A stretch of 64,000 nt of DNA. Source: Quercus robur. Lineage: Eukaryota; Streptophyta; Magnoliopsida; Fagales; Fagaceae. The translations under genes and the position numbers were made by a program. Shown here in pieces: positions 11,822-23,429 of this stretch (the stretch's first letter is position 1; every line of letters begins with the position of its first letter). The DNA lies in contig NC_065536.1 in the NCBI RefSeq assembly GCF_932294415.1, positions 60,289,354-60,353,353 of the forward strand, in the 5' to 3' direction. The notes under the pieces are model-generated. The model made no database searches, was not told the DNA's origin, and saw only the letters and a program-made list of their open reading frames with translations.

Positions 11822-13022
11822 ATGGCACCAAAACGTAAGTCTTCTCCATCCCGGAACCCTCTTCGTTCCGGGGCATCGTCTTCTTCAAATCCTACCCCCT
11901 CCTCTGTTCGGTTCCGTAATGAGGATGCCCGAAAGGACTTTTCGGAGAACTTTTCTCAACGAGGTGTTAATTCGAAACGCCGAGTCATTTTATTGGACTT
12001 TTCCGACACTGAGCTACCCACTGTCATTCACAGTCGGGGTTGGGAGTCACTGTGTGACGTCCCAGTCACCTGTCCATCAGTGCTGATTCAGGAGTTCTAC
12101 TCCAACATGCATGGACTAGATACTTCTGTACCTCTCTTTCACATTCGCGTTCAAGGTACGCGCTTAGTTGTCACACCGGAGTTGGTATCCAATGTGCTCC
12201 ATGTCCCAAGGGTAGAGCATCCTGACTACCTTGGTTGTGAGCATCTGAGGACTGCATCCAAAGACAAGATGATTTCTTCTTTTTGCGAGCACCCTTCTAA
12301 TTGGGGTGATCGTCAGTTTACACCATCTTCGACCTTTACTAAATGTTCTAGATTCATGAACATGGTGATGAATTTTGTTTTGCACCCTCTTTTTCACTAT
12401 AACTCTATCACAGACCCTCATGCTCGATTTTTGCTTTCTCTTCTTGAGCATCTCACTATAGATTTACTTTCACATTTTATTCTTTTTATTATAGATGTGT
12501 ATAGGGATACGACGACCCGTGATAAACTCATCTTTCCTTCAGCTATCACGCAGATTTTATGCCTTTTTTCTGTTTCTTTTCCCTCGTTCGACCACTTCTC
12601 CGTTATGTGTGCCATTGACTATACTACCGTTAAACGAAACGAGGCATAGTTTCGATCGAGGCGGTCCAGTATGGCAACTCCACCAACTCCTTCTGCTCCT
12701 TCCACATCCGCTCCCTCCTCTTCTATGAGCGGAGTGACACTTGAGAACATCATGGCACAGCTTCAGCGCATGGATGCTCGCCTCGACACTTTCAGTGATG
12801 AGCTGTGTCAGGTGAACACTCATATTGACCGTATTGCTCGACGCCAGGCTGGGATGGGGTGGTTACACCATGCCTTCCACTCTTGTGGCCTCTGGGGATA
12901 AGAGTGATGGCTCTAATAGTGCTGATGATGATGATGCTACCGCTTCCGATGATGCTACCGCTTCCAATGATGAGGATGATGGAGATGTTAGCTCACCCAG
13001 CGATGACGAGATGTCTACTTGA
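11822..13022 (+). pseudogene. Envelope-like / additional ORF of SIRE-type element, broken
   Basis: Starts at ATG 11822 (an in-frame GTG six bases earlier is unlikely in a plant). Residues 1-275 form a globular-looking region with a basic, Ser/Pro-rich N-terminus. I recognise it as resembling the plant transposon-protein domain found in envelope-like ORFs of SIRE copia elements (family memory, not searched). A TAG at 12647-12649 interrupts the frame, which then continues in phase through a Pro/Ser/Thr linker and a short coiled coil at about 12750-12850. A frameshift near 12850 leads into an acidic Asp/Ser-rich tail ending at 13022. One nonsense codon plus one frameshift separate it from an intact ORF. 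I saw no clear signal peptide or transmembrane helix, so an actual envelope role is doubtful. Confidence 0.65.
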
Positions 13023-13563
13023 CACTCTTTCCCTTTCACTCGTGACAAAAGAGGGGAGTAGTTTTGGTTATGAAAGTAGTCATACTTAGGGGGAGAGTTA
13101 GTATCAGAGATTTTTGTTAGGGAGAGAGTGCATACTGAAGGATATAGTAAGGATTACTTGTATCTTTTTATTTTCTCTATTTTAGATACATTTATTCTTG
13201 TACATAGGTCTTGTGACTATTATTGACATACATTGTACTTATTTTCTTTATATGTTGATGTATGTTTCTTTCACCTACCCTTAAATGTGTTGTTTCTTTT
13301 TTCTCTTTATGCACATGCTTCTTATTACTTGTATGCAATCTATTATTTCTATTTCACACAAAGATGCCTTGATGAGTTTTGTTTAAAGTGTTTCAGAAAT
13401 ACAGGTTGTCAAACTCTACTTGCCATAAACTCTCTTCTTGCAAAGTTTTTCAAGAGTTTGTGTTAGGATAGATTTTATTGTATTCAACAAATAAATATGA
13501 GTTGAGTAATTTATGACTTCTCTCATATCTCATTTGTTTGTTGTGGTTTTGTCACGAATTGTC

Positions 13564-13574
13564 AAAGGGGGAGA
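13564..13574 (+). other. Polypurine tract of element B
   Basis: AAAGGGGGAGA immediately upstream of the 3' LTR start TGTTAGG; the expected plus-strand primer. Confidence 0.8.
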
Positions 13575-13575
13575 T

Positions 13576-16313
13576 TGTTAGGCATATGTGATTCACTTGT
13601 TATGATGTGTTTGGGTGGATCTAGGATGTGTTTAATACTTCAAGAAACCTTGTTTCAAATTCAAGTATTGAAGGCATGCAAGTCTGTTCATGTCACGCCC
13701 CAGACCCGATACTCAAACTTGTGACCATGACCGGCATGCTAATATCAAGCCTAAACCTGATATTAGCAAGAACCACTTAACTTTTACAAAACTTTTACCA
13801 AAAGCTTTCCTTTTCTTTTCAATCCTTGTTTCTTTACTTAAATTATATAACCTTTGACTTGACATTCAGAGCATCTACATTGTACTCCAAAGAATAATAT
13901 AATTCACCACTTGTTCAAATTCGGAATTTCACATAATACATCTCTTAATACTTCAAGGTATACACTTTCATTAGATCTTAAAATAAACAATGCTACAAAT
14001 CTAAACATCATATTGCTAATTTAGGATCTATACATATAAAACTAAACCAGCTCCTTCCAAAACTCGACTAAGGCTCCCTCTGCTCCAAAATAAAACCTGC
14101 GAACTGAAAGAGTGGAAGGGGTGAGCTACACAGCTCAGTAAAGGTAAGATATATGAGAATTCAATAAGGATGCATGTAACCAAATCATTTCATTCTATGA
14201 ATATTCGAACAGGAGAACATCTTTTCATGCATAGTATTTTATACTATTCATAATAATAGCTTATACGCTCATCATAGAAAATAATTGTTCTCCTCTTTCT
14301 TATCGGTTTAATATTACCAAAACCTTTCGGATTAAACTTCTTTTACTTCCTACAAAGTCGCCATACATATATTCTCATTACAAGATAATTATTTTAACTT
14401 AAATCAGATAATCGGCAACTTTGTATTAAGCTAGAAACATCTTGACTAATAAGAAAACTTTTTTTTATAAACCTCTTTCCAAAAATATTATAACTTTCAT
14501 AGTCATAAAACTTAACATTTCATAAAGAACAGGTATCTGATAACTTTTAAACATGGCTTGTACTTTCATCAAAAACTTTACCTTTATAGCATATCAGAAC
14601 TTTAGAAACTTTTATCTTTAATGAACAGCTTTTCTTTTCATTAGAAACTTCTTCTTGCCATGAGAGTTTTCACTTTTCACAATGCATTTAAACAAAATAA
14701 TTCTCTCATGATTAATAACATAACATAGCTGTTCATAAATAACTTATTGGTTAGCCCATATCTGATAAGTCTGTACTTATTTGGGAGGCTTCTAGCACCA
14801 CGGTGCTAGGCATCCAGCATTCCCCACAATGCCAGGTATTCTCAGGATTACATCATAATACATATCTTCCAACCATGGGGGTAGGTTGGCTTCCCCCACA
14901 AGTTGGTCGTAACCAACAAGGGGCGGGTACAGCAGAGCCAGTCCCACTTAATGGCCAAATCATATAACATTTTCCATGGAAAGCCAGTAATTAACCCCTA
15001 CTGGCAGAGTTCAGATCACCAGAGGACATAACCTGAAAACATTTCATACTTTACATCATACAGAAATTTCTTATTTTGCATAACATTTCATAATAATAGT
15101 ATTTCCATTCTTTTCTTTAAACTTCATGTTCGTGGAAATTAGTAATGGCATCAATATGCTCAAATCATATACATAGAGTTTCGAAAATGCACGAACACAT
15201 CTTTGTCAGAATAATGATTACATGCCATATCTCTAATAAAAAATACTTTAATGCATAATATTCTTTAAAATAACCTCATGACTTACCAAATGCCCATATA
15301 ACTTATCCCTTACATGAAAGCAGAAGAACCGAGAGCCTACAGTCGAAGGAGCTTAGACTTGGATACGGGTAACACCTAAACCATAAATCGAAGCTTATTA
15401 CTATCCATAATTTCCTTGTCATAGACTCACACATTCATCTCAAAGCCTATTTCTTAGAATCAAGGAAATCCTAATCCCACCTCAACGAGGTTCCCACAAA
15501 CAAAATACATTCATCAGACAACATGATGTACTAAATCATAGAGAAACCAATTCATAAAATTTATATATGATTCTAACATACCAGAGGATGAGCATATTAA
15601 ATTATAGCTCAAAACATTCACCCTAACTTTAGAATTAAATCCTTAAAGTTAGGCATGTCCCTTACTGTTCACTGTTCTATTCCAGCAACATATGCCCCAT
15701 TTGTAAAATACAAACGGGCTGTCCAAACACATCCAATTGTCATGAAATTTTACGTATGTCCAGTATATATCATAAAAATTTCGGAGTCAAAGCATAAACC
15801 CATGATTTACTAAAAATCACACAAAACAGCATACTCAAATCTGTCCTGTCAGAAATTCATGCAACTTATAAATTAAACCATTATTTTTATGTTCATCCAA
15901 ATTCTGTGAGACCACTTCTATAACAGCCACAAGTGTCTTAGGTTTCATAGGAATTATCCCTAGCATCCAAATTCACTATATGCAATTTAATACATAATTT
16001 ATCATGCATGAACACAGAATCTGTCACAGTGACAGCTTTGCAACGTTTTATCGTAAATTCATTAACAATTATCAAACGATGGTATTTTCATATGGAGATT
16101 TTTATACACTCATAAGACATGTTATAAAACACTTATACATAGTCATTTAACCATTTAGAGCAACAATACACACAACAAAAATCCCAGCAGCAACATCAAA
16201 AATACTCATCCTAAATTTTTCTTACTGCCTTAATCATATAAAATCATTAATTAGTAAAAACCCTAATCTACCTTTCACAAACCATCAACACAGCTCAAAG
16301 CTTCTTAAAATAG

Positions 16314-16354
<41 letters not shown>

Positions 16355-16981
16355 TTACATGAAAGGATTTACCTTTCCTAGTGGCTGGACCAGAAAGTAT
16401 GAGAGGTAGAGAGCTTAAGAGAGTTGAAGAAGCTTCCTTCTTGCTGCTGGACATGTAGGTGTGAAAGGGAGAAAATAATTGAGAGCTTTCCTTCTTTTGG
16501 TGTTGGAACCGTAGGAATGAAAGAGGGAGAGAGCTCTTAACTATTCTAGTTGCTTCTAAAAGAGTAGAAAGAAGAAAGATGATGAAGCCTTATCTCTCTT
16601 CTAATTTGTTGACCCATGGACCTGACTAAGTGGACCTAAGAGAGCTTCCTAGCTCTTTCCTTGAGAGAAAAAGAGAGCAAAGTGAGCTAAAATTTTTTAT
16701 TTGTGTGTGTACCCGTGGAAAATGAGAGCAAGAGAGCTTATGGGGTGTCCTAGAGCTTGAGAAAGTCAAAGATGGAATAAAGGTGCAACCAATAAGAACA
16801 AAGAAGGAAGAAAACAAAGAAGTAAAGCAAGAATAACCAAGGGAATTTCTGGTGCAGCCAAGAAGTCCAGCAAAATATCTTTGGGTGATTCACGTGTATT
16901 GCTAGGAAAGAAAAGATAACTTACCTTTTCAACTTTCTTGCATTCACACTCACTGTTCTACAAAATAATATCACTTTGCAT

Positions 16982-17018
<37 letters not shown>

Positions 17019-18157
17019 ATATCCTTACCTTTGTACACTTAATTAAACACCAATAATTATATATCTAATAACTTAAACCACTTAATATAATTTTATCTAT
17101 ACTTAGTATATATTTAAAATACAAATAGCCATTTCAATTATTTATAATCTTTACAATTTCTTATTCAATGACATTATAAAATAATATGTTTATTAAATAC
17201 TTATATATTAATTTTTGTAAGTAAGTGGCTTAAAATATTAATAATACTTAACCACTTAAACACATAGTTTAATTATAAAAATTGGGTCGGGTGTTACAGT
17301 TCAAGATTCAAGTTAAGAAAGTGTTGTTCATTAAAGCTCAACGGCTAGCTCGACAGCTAGCTATCTATCAAGACCTGTAGAGCTGTTGAAGCCCGTGGCT
17401 CAACAGCAGCTCAACAGATAGGATATTTGTTGAGGTTTAAGAAAAGGAGAATTTTAGTTCTATTTTGACTCTAATCCGTGATTGTATCTTTGGGCTTTCT
17501 TTTCTCACAACCCTAGACATATAAAATGATTATTTTAAGGGCCGTCAAAGGTGACATAAGTTGCATAAATGTTAAGCAAAGTTTATTCAAGCAAATTGTG
17601 ACCGGAGATAGAATTTGCCCTAATTCATCATTATTCTGAAGAAGTTGCTGTGTTTGTGCACCATTGGGTTTTATGACCAAGCATCTTCTTGATCTTCATT
17701 GTTTGAATGAACTGAAGAACTTTACAGCCAACAACCTTCTCTAGTTGGTGATTAAAGTTGCGTATTGGGATCTGCGCAATTGGTTAATCACATACTGGGA
17801 GTCATGCATCAGAAGGAGAGATTGTCACTACAGAACAAGTCTAATTGGATATTGGGGTAAGGGTTCAACTGAAAGTTGGTATAAGGTACTAGGATTCCTT
17901 TACTTGTAACCGCTTGTTATGATAATAGTGGATTCTCAAGAGTGGTGACCTTAAAATCACTCGATGGAGTTTTTGCCATGTAGGTTTTCCCCATTCGTAA
18001 ACAAATCGTCGTGTCAATTTATTTTCCGGTGCATTTAGTTTAATTAATGATTTGTTTGTGCCACCATGCGTTTGCATGTTAACTTGAATAATTAATAAAT
18101 TTGGCTAATTAATCAATTAATTCATTACAAAGGGGTCAATACGTTTTTGGCATATCA
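13576..18157 (+). repeat. 3' LTR of element B, split by an insertion
   Basis: The LTR begins at 13576, is interrupted after 13690, and resumes at 17299-18157. Rejoined length is about 970 bp, close to the 1004-bp 5' LTR. It differs from the 5' LTR by many substitutions and a small deletion near 13600, so the element is not young. Confidence 0.85.
13691..17298. mobile_element. Solo-LTR-like insertion (3608 bp) in the 3' LTR of B
   Basis: Begins TGTCACGCCCCAGACCCG and ends GGGTCGGGTGTTACA, bounded by a perfect 5-bp duplication GTTCA (13686-13690 and 17299-17303). TG...CA ends with a 5-bp duplication are the hallmark of LTR retrotransposon integration. I see no gag-pol, primer-binding site or internal LTR pair, so the simplest reading is one very long solo LTR. 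Its start and the GAGCTACACAGCTCAGTAA motif near 14121 resemble LTRs of large gypsy elements (memory, unsearched). It contains (TA)n tracts near 16318-16351 and 16998-17018. Confidence 0.75.
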
Positions 18158-18940
18158 GTTTTAACTCCAATTTTGGCTAGTAAAATATTATTTCGAAGGG
18201 AAACATATGATCTTCAAGATGGTCCAAAATTCAGTCCAATTGGATGATCAGATCAAAAGTCAACTTTATGACCAAACCCAATTAGGGTTCTTGGTCATAA
18301 TTCCTATTAGGAGAGTTCTAAATGTTGCAACTTTTTTTGATTTACCATCAAATCGTGTTGCATTTATTTGTTACCCTTTTTTTTGGCTCTAAAACTCATA
18401 ATTTGCATTTTTTTTTTTGAATTTTTTTGGATTTTGATATTTGTTTTTTCACATTAATCAGGGCTAGATAAAATACAGTATTGACAGCCTCAACTGAGAG
18501 AGAAAATTTCATCTTGCCCAGGAGAGAGAGAGAGAGAGAGAGAAAGAGAGCTTTGTTGGTGTTAAGAGGGATATGAGGAGATAGAGACATTGGGAGTTAA
18601 ATTGAAGACTTAAAAGCTGACTGTGGAGCCACAATTTTGGGTTTATTACAAAAATGCCACTGTATTTATTTTTGGTGAAAATGAAAACGAGCAAAAGTTG
18701 TTTCATTTTCTGTATTCAAATCCACTTTTTTTGGATTCTGAAAATGAAAACTGAATACAAATTTGCAAACCAAACCAACTTTATGGGGTGGGTCCCACAA
18801 AAAACTGTAAATGAATACAAAATAGTGCACATTTTTTAGCTAACCAAACTGCTACTTACCTTATGTAAAGGAAAATTGGAAAAGTTAGGGAGGAATTTTG
18901 CACCTCATGCATGCTTTACACTTTTTTAAAAAAATATATA
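18158..18940. other. Intergenic, AT-rich
   Basis: Low-complexity A/T-rich DNA with a short (GA)n near 18524-18550. No gene or terminal repeat recognised. Confidence 0.5.
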
Positions 18941-19097
18941 TTTTTTCATAGAGTTTTAACCTATAGCGTCTGCTTCTGATGATTGTGTTTTTTATCACCA
19001 AACCAAGACACCAATCGGTTTTTAGTGTAGACGGAGATTGAACCCCAGATATTTTATTCAACCGTCAGAAATTTTACCAATTGAGCTAACTTGAACC
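18941..19097 (-). mobile_element. tRNA-derived SINE (Au-like)
   Basis: Read on the minus strand: A box TAGCTCAATTGGT (19076-19088), B box GGTTCAATCTC (19034-19044), then a body ending in a short A tail (T run at 18941). The same family occurs at 36246-36414. The body resembles the Au SINE family of woody and other plants (memory). A partial second copy seems to lie at 19088-19132. Confidence 0.7.
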
Positions 19098-19476
19098 AAT
19101 CGATTTTTAATATAGACGAAAATTGAACCCTGTGGCATGATATATACATGGTCGTGAACATAGCAGCAATCCTCTCACAATACATGGGCCCCACCATAGG
19201 GTTTTATTTTATCCCGCATCGAGCATTTCACCCCCTTCTAGGATCAAGATCTGTTGCAATAGCTAGGACTATTACACTAACATGCAATAGAAAATCAACG
19301 GTTAAAATTAAAAGTTGCAAAAAGTCACTTTTAATCTTAACCTTTAAATAAATTTTTTTTTTTTTTTTTTTAACTTCCAATTTTTTTACCATTTAAGTTT
19401 TATACTTTATTTTTCTACATCTGTCATGTCCCTTGGTGCAATGGCATTTTGCTCGCTCCCCTGGCAAGATCTCTAG

Positions 19477-19522
19477 ACTTGGAGGAAGTATACCCTACTA
19501 CGGGCGTATGCTTCCTCCAAGT
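19477..19522. repeat. 46-bp near-perfect palindrome
   Basis: Arms ACTTGGAGGAAGTATACCC and its imperfect complement around a short centre. The same GGAGGAAGTATACCC core forms the ends of the foldback element at 30336-30472, so this is probably a miniature or remnant of that family. Confidence 0.65.
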
Positions 19523-19874
19523 GGGGGCCACAGATAGAGACAAGTTTAAGGAAAAATACACGCGTCTTTCCTCCAACGGCTGGTGGGACCCCAGCTAAGT
19601 TTAGGAGAGAAACTTTTTTTTTTGAAAGCAAGTTTGGGAGAGAAACTTGTATATGGTGGAGAGAGGAGAGAAATAGAGTCAAGTGTAAGAAAAAATACGT
19701 ATGTATCCCCTCCAATTGGTGTGGACCCCAGCTACGAGAGAGGAGACAACTGAGTCCAGCTAAGTGCTCCATGGAGATCTTTTTCTTACATGTGTAAAAA
19801 TCCCTAGTTATAACCTCCTGCATAGTATCCATCATGGGCAGGATGGTCTTTTCACAAAATTAGGTTTTTCTACT

Positions 19875-19883
19875 ATATAAACA
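19875..19883 (+). promoter_or_regulatory. TATA box of promoter/first-exon module, left arm
   Basis: TATATAAAC followed by GC-richer leader-like DNA (about 19905-20270) that ends at a donor-like AAG/GTATTA near 20269. A short ATG frame of 25 codons (about 20056-20133) lies in the leader. The module looks like the promoter and first exon of a gene whose body is absent; an identical inverted copy is in the right arm. Confidence 0.4.
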
Positions 19884-20728
19884 GAGCAGAGACTGGCTAT
19901 CTTCTAATGCGGCAATCGAGTTTTTCCCAAATAAAATATACCCTCATTCATCAGGAAAAAATATATATATATATATACTGGCAACCTTCAAGCTGAACGA
20001 TGCAAAAAAAAAAACTGGTAACAGCATCATCCTCACCCGAAAAATCCCAACCTCCATGGCCCTAAACAAATCCAGACCAACCCAGCCGTCCTTCAAGCCT
20101 ACAAAACCTCATCATCAACTCATTTCCTGTTGAACTCCAACCTAAACTCCAGTTCAGTTTTCTTCTTCTTCTTTTTTCTTGAAGTGAAGAAGGAAAATTC
20201 CGATTTACTTTGATCTGTTCCGTTCGTTACAGTTTATTACAGTCGATTCCAACCGGTTCCAAGAGAAGGTATTATTTTTTCGTCTAACCTTTTATTTATT
20301 ATTTTTTTGCTTAATAAAAATTATTATTATTATTGTTATTAAGAATATGTTTTTTCCATTTTCACTCACAAGATTATGCTTGCTTTTTTTCTTTTTAATT
20401 TACTTCGTGTGTGTGTGTGTGTGTATAAGAGACTTGTTATGTAATTAGGTTATTAAAAATATGCTTGATTTGATTTTAAATGAATAATTGAACAGGGTAT
20501 ACTTTCTTAATTTTTCCCTTTTTTTTTTTTTTTTTGTCTTTTCAAAATATCGGATATTAACATTATCAAGAATCCAGATTAGGTTTTGTTCCATATCAAA
20601 AAAAAAAAAAAAAATAGTGGTTCTTTTGGATTGAGTGGAGTAAAGGAGAAGAAAGTAGAGTTAATTCAAAATTAGTTTATTTTCAGACAATAATTCCCTA
20701 CTCCCTCTCCCTCCCCCTTCAACCCTAA

Positions 20729-21215
20729 CAGTACGTTTGGTACACCGCACGAGGATTACGATAAGAATTGTAATTTTTATTACTAGGAATAAAATATGTT
20801 GTAATGTAATAACTAAACCTATTCATTAGTTTGATTGTGAGTTATAACATTAAAATGAAATTTAACATTTATTTTAAGAAATTTCTTACTCATACAATTA
20901 TATCTCCTTAAAAATTTTTATTTTTAAATTTAAGAGAGATATGTGTTATTTTTATGATTTTTTATTTTTATAATTGTTAGATATATATGGAAAGTTTGTT
21001 TATTTGAAATATATTAAGTTTTGAAATTATTGTACTTACTAAGGAATAACTAATACAACCTTTTAAAGATGAATAATTATTCCTCATTTTAAAGAATAGC
21101 TATTCATAAGGAATGATTATTCCTTGTAATAAAAACATAACCAAACTAAAGAATAACCAAATCATAGGAATAATTATTACATTACAACACCTATTATAGT
21201 CTACCAAATATACCT
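20729..21215. mobile_element. PIF/Harbinger-like MITE (487 bp)
   Basis: Inverted ends CAGTACGTTTGGTAC and AGGTATATTTGGTAG, flanked by TAA on both sides (20726-20728 and 21216-21218). The other arm of the duplication carries the empty site with a single TAA (near 48453), which proves insertion. TAA duplication and short inverted ends fit Tourist/PIF-Harbinger MITEs. Confidence 0.85.
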
Positions 21216-23429
21216 TAAGTTTTGCAACAAAACGAAAGATAATTCATTGATTTTATACATTAAATAGAAAATTATTGCAACATTAGATACATAATTACAT
21301 AAATGATTTTTTCGATTTAAAAGAATGCAGAGGATTTTTTTTTTTTCATAAATCACAAATAATTGAATAAATTTGTAAATTTTATACAGTAAAAATAGTA
21401 ATATTTATGACATTTTTACAATATTTGAGTTGTCATCTATACATTCCATCAGCTGACAAACTGTGAAATCCTTTTTCTTTTTTTTTTTTTTGAGAGATGG
21501 CAAACTGTGAAATTAATTGTGCTTCTGCACATACTTTTGGTCTGGGATTGTGAGGTATTGCATCTGATGCAATGGTATTGTACCGGATCCAAATCCGTTA
21601 CCCAAATATTCATTTCGAAATTCCAAACCCAAAAGCGAAAATTTACATGTCCTTAGGGAAATAAAAAATAACTTGTACAAAACTGGGCCCATATAAATCA
21701 CTTTGGGGCTCTTTCTTCGGAGTACTTAACATCCAATCTTTGGGCCTACGCCCATAATTAGAGATGGATCTATCTTGAGATCAATGGCCGGCCATGGATA
21801 ATAAATCCTATTATCATTGTGTCATGGGTAAATTATTATTTTCATTCGTAACTTTTATTTTATATATATATATATATATCACACTTTTAGAAAATCTTTT
21901 TATAGCAAAAAGCTAAAATAAGTTGTTAAAGCTATGAAACTAACGTTTATATTCACTATTTGATGCTCTATGAAACTAACATTGCAATTTCTTAAGGCAA
22001 TGCTCAGCCAGAAAATTTGGAGCCAACTTATTTTGCACCAAACAACAAAGATCGAGCGTATAGGGTGGTTCGCCACTGGTCATCCTTACAAAAATTGGAT
22101 TGGGCGGTGATTCTCTCTCTCTCTCTCATTTTTGTGTTGTTTTGTTTGGTTGATGAGAAAATGGAAGAAATTAAGAAAATTTTTACTTTTGTCTTTAAAT
22201 GGATGTAATTAAATGCTATACTTTTTTTAATTAAGGGCATGTGGTAGTTCTCTTGTGGCATCATAGGTAACTAAACGAAGAAGTGTTACATTAATAACAT
22301 TTTCAGAACAAATTTTAAATTGTTTGTTGTTATTAGGTCTAATTTGAACTTATTATTGAAATAACAAGAAGTAATAACGTACCACTTAGAATTTGTTGTG
22401 AAAGTGTTGTAGACATGGCATTTCTCTTAAAAATAATATTTTAACATAACTGTTAGCTCCGTCAATTTTTTCTATCTATCACTTAATGGTATAAACTATT
22501 TTGACACAATATCAAATTGTTGGAAACTAAATTGACAAACGATAGGAACTAAAGTGGTATTTACCCTTTTATGGCTAATAGTCAAATTGTTTGGAATATT
22601 ATCATTGATTCATTGTTGCTATTATTCAAGATGTTTTCATTACTTGTTTTCTATGTTATTGTTGTCACTGTTGTGATTGTAGTTTATTAGTATCATTTGA
22701 GTGTTACAGATACTATAAATTTTACTACATTAAGCTTATAAATTAATGTGCAACCAATCACAAAGAGGTCATTCTAATATTCATTTATGGGGTGGTTAAA
22801 AAAAGCCCACAAATTACATTTATTATCATCTCAGTTTGTAAGTTTATGGAGTATAACTTTTATTACATTTTACATTTTCTTATTATTACCACTTCTCTTT
22901 TGTTGAGTTTTGGTAGTATTATTATGGTTATTATTTACTTTTATTGCTATTATCTTGTTATTGCCATGATAACTAGTATATAGATTATAAATTATTATGA
23001 ACTAACCAAACTTTCCAAATCATATTTTCTTTACATATAATCAGATTAAATAATTTTTTCTTTTCCTTTACATAATGGTGGGGGTGCGTTGAATATTTTG
23101 TAACTTGAACTTTATTTGGACAATACTTTAAGACTCCTTTATTTATTTTTTTTTTTTTTAAGTGTTTTGGTTTTTTGAAAATATTTGGCAAAAATACATT
23201 TTCTGTCCCTATATTTTGGGGGAATTTGGTCTTGTTTTTCAGTTGTTAAATTGGTCCCTTTACCTTTTAACTTGAAATCAGTTTAATTAATGTTGTCATC
23301 TCACTTATGAAAATTGCCTACGTGACAAACGATCTACATTACTAACATACACGAAGCATAGGTGACTTTTAAAATAATAATTACAAGTTTTAACTAAAAA
23401 AATATCACAAGATGAGTATAAAATATTGG

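Larger units (their letters stand above)
6771..18157 (+). mobile_element. Element B: SIRE-like copia element lacking pol
   Basis: LTRs at 6771-7774 and 13576-18157 (the latter split by an insertion), a primer-binding site at 7777, and a polypurine tract at 13564. The flanks (ATTTT before, GTTTT after) look like a 5-bp target duplication with one mismatch. The internal region is about 5.8 kb and contains gag (7847-9746), about 1.1 kb of non-coding DNA, a TCGA-rich promoter-like block, and an envelope-like ORF (11822-13022). No protease, integrase, RT or RNase H is visible, so the element is non-autonomous. The SIRE/Maximus assignment rests on the gag layout plus an ORF in the envelope-like position. 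Confidence 0.8.
19829..23313 (+). repeat. Outer left arm of large inverted duplication
   Basis: Matches 46301-49351 in reverse complement along its whole length. In about 320 bp compared by eye (22500-22820) I counted only five differences. The left arm is longer mainly because of a 487-bp MITE (20729-21215). The right arm has a 30-bp extra segment near 48061. The arm holds a TATA-bearing promoter-like start (19875), a short leader with a splice-donor-like end, and long AT-rich sequence. No protein domain is recognisable. Confidence 0.92.

Noticed and set aside
12164..12823. Minus-strand frames over the envelope-like ORF
   Set aside because: They overlap the sense ORF with recognisable order and have no features of their own.
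19034..19088. tRNA-like A and B boxes
   Set aside because: No cloverleaf can be completed and an A tail follows; these are SINE promoters, as at 36351-36405 and 24090-24154, not tRNA genes.
22792..22983. Same 63-codon hydrophobic frame in both arms (also 46637-46828)
   Set aside because: Its conservation follows from the recent inverted duplication; AT-rich codons and no start context or homology argue against a membrane protein gene.
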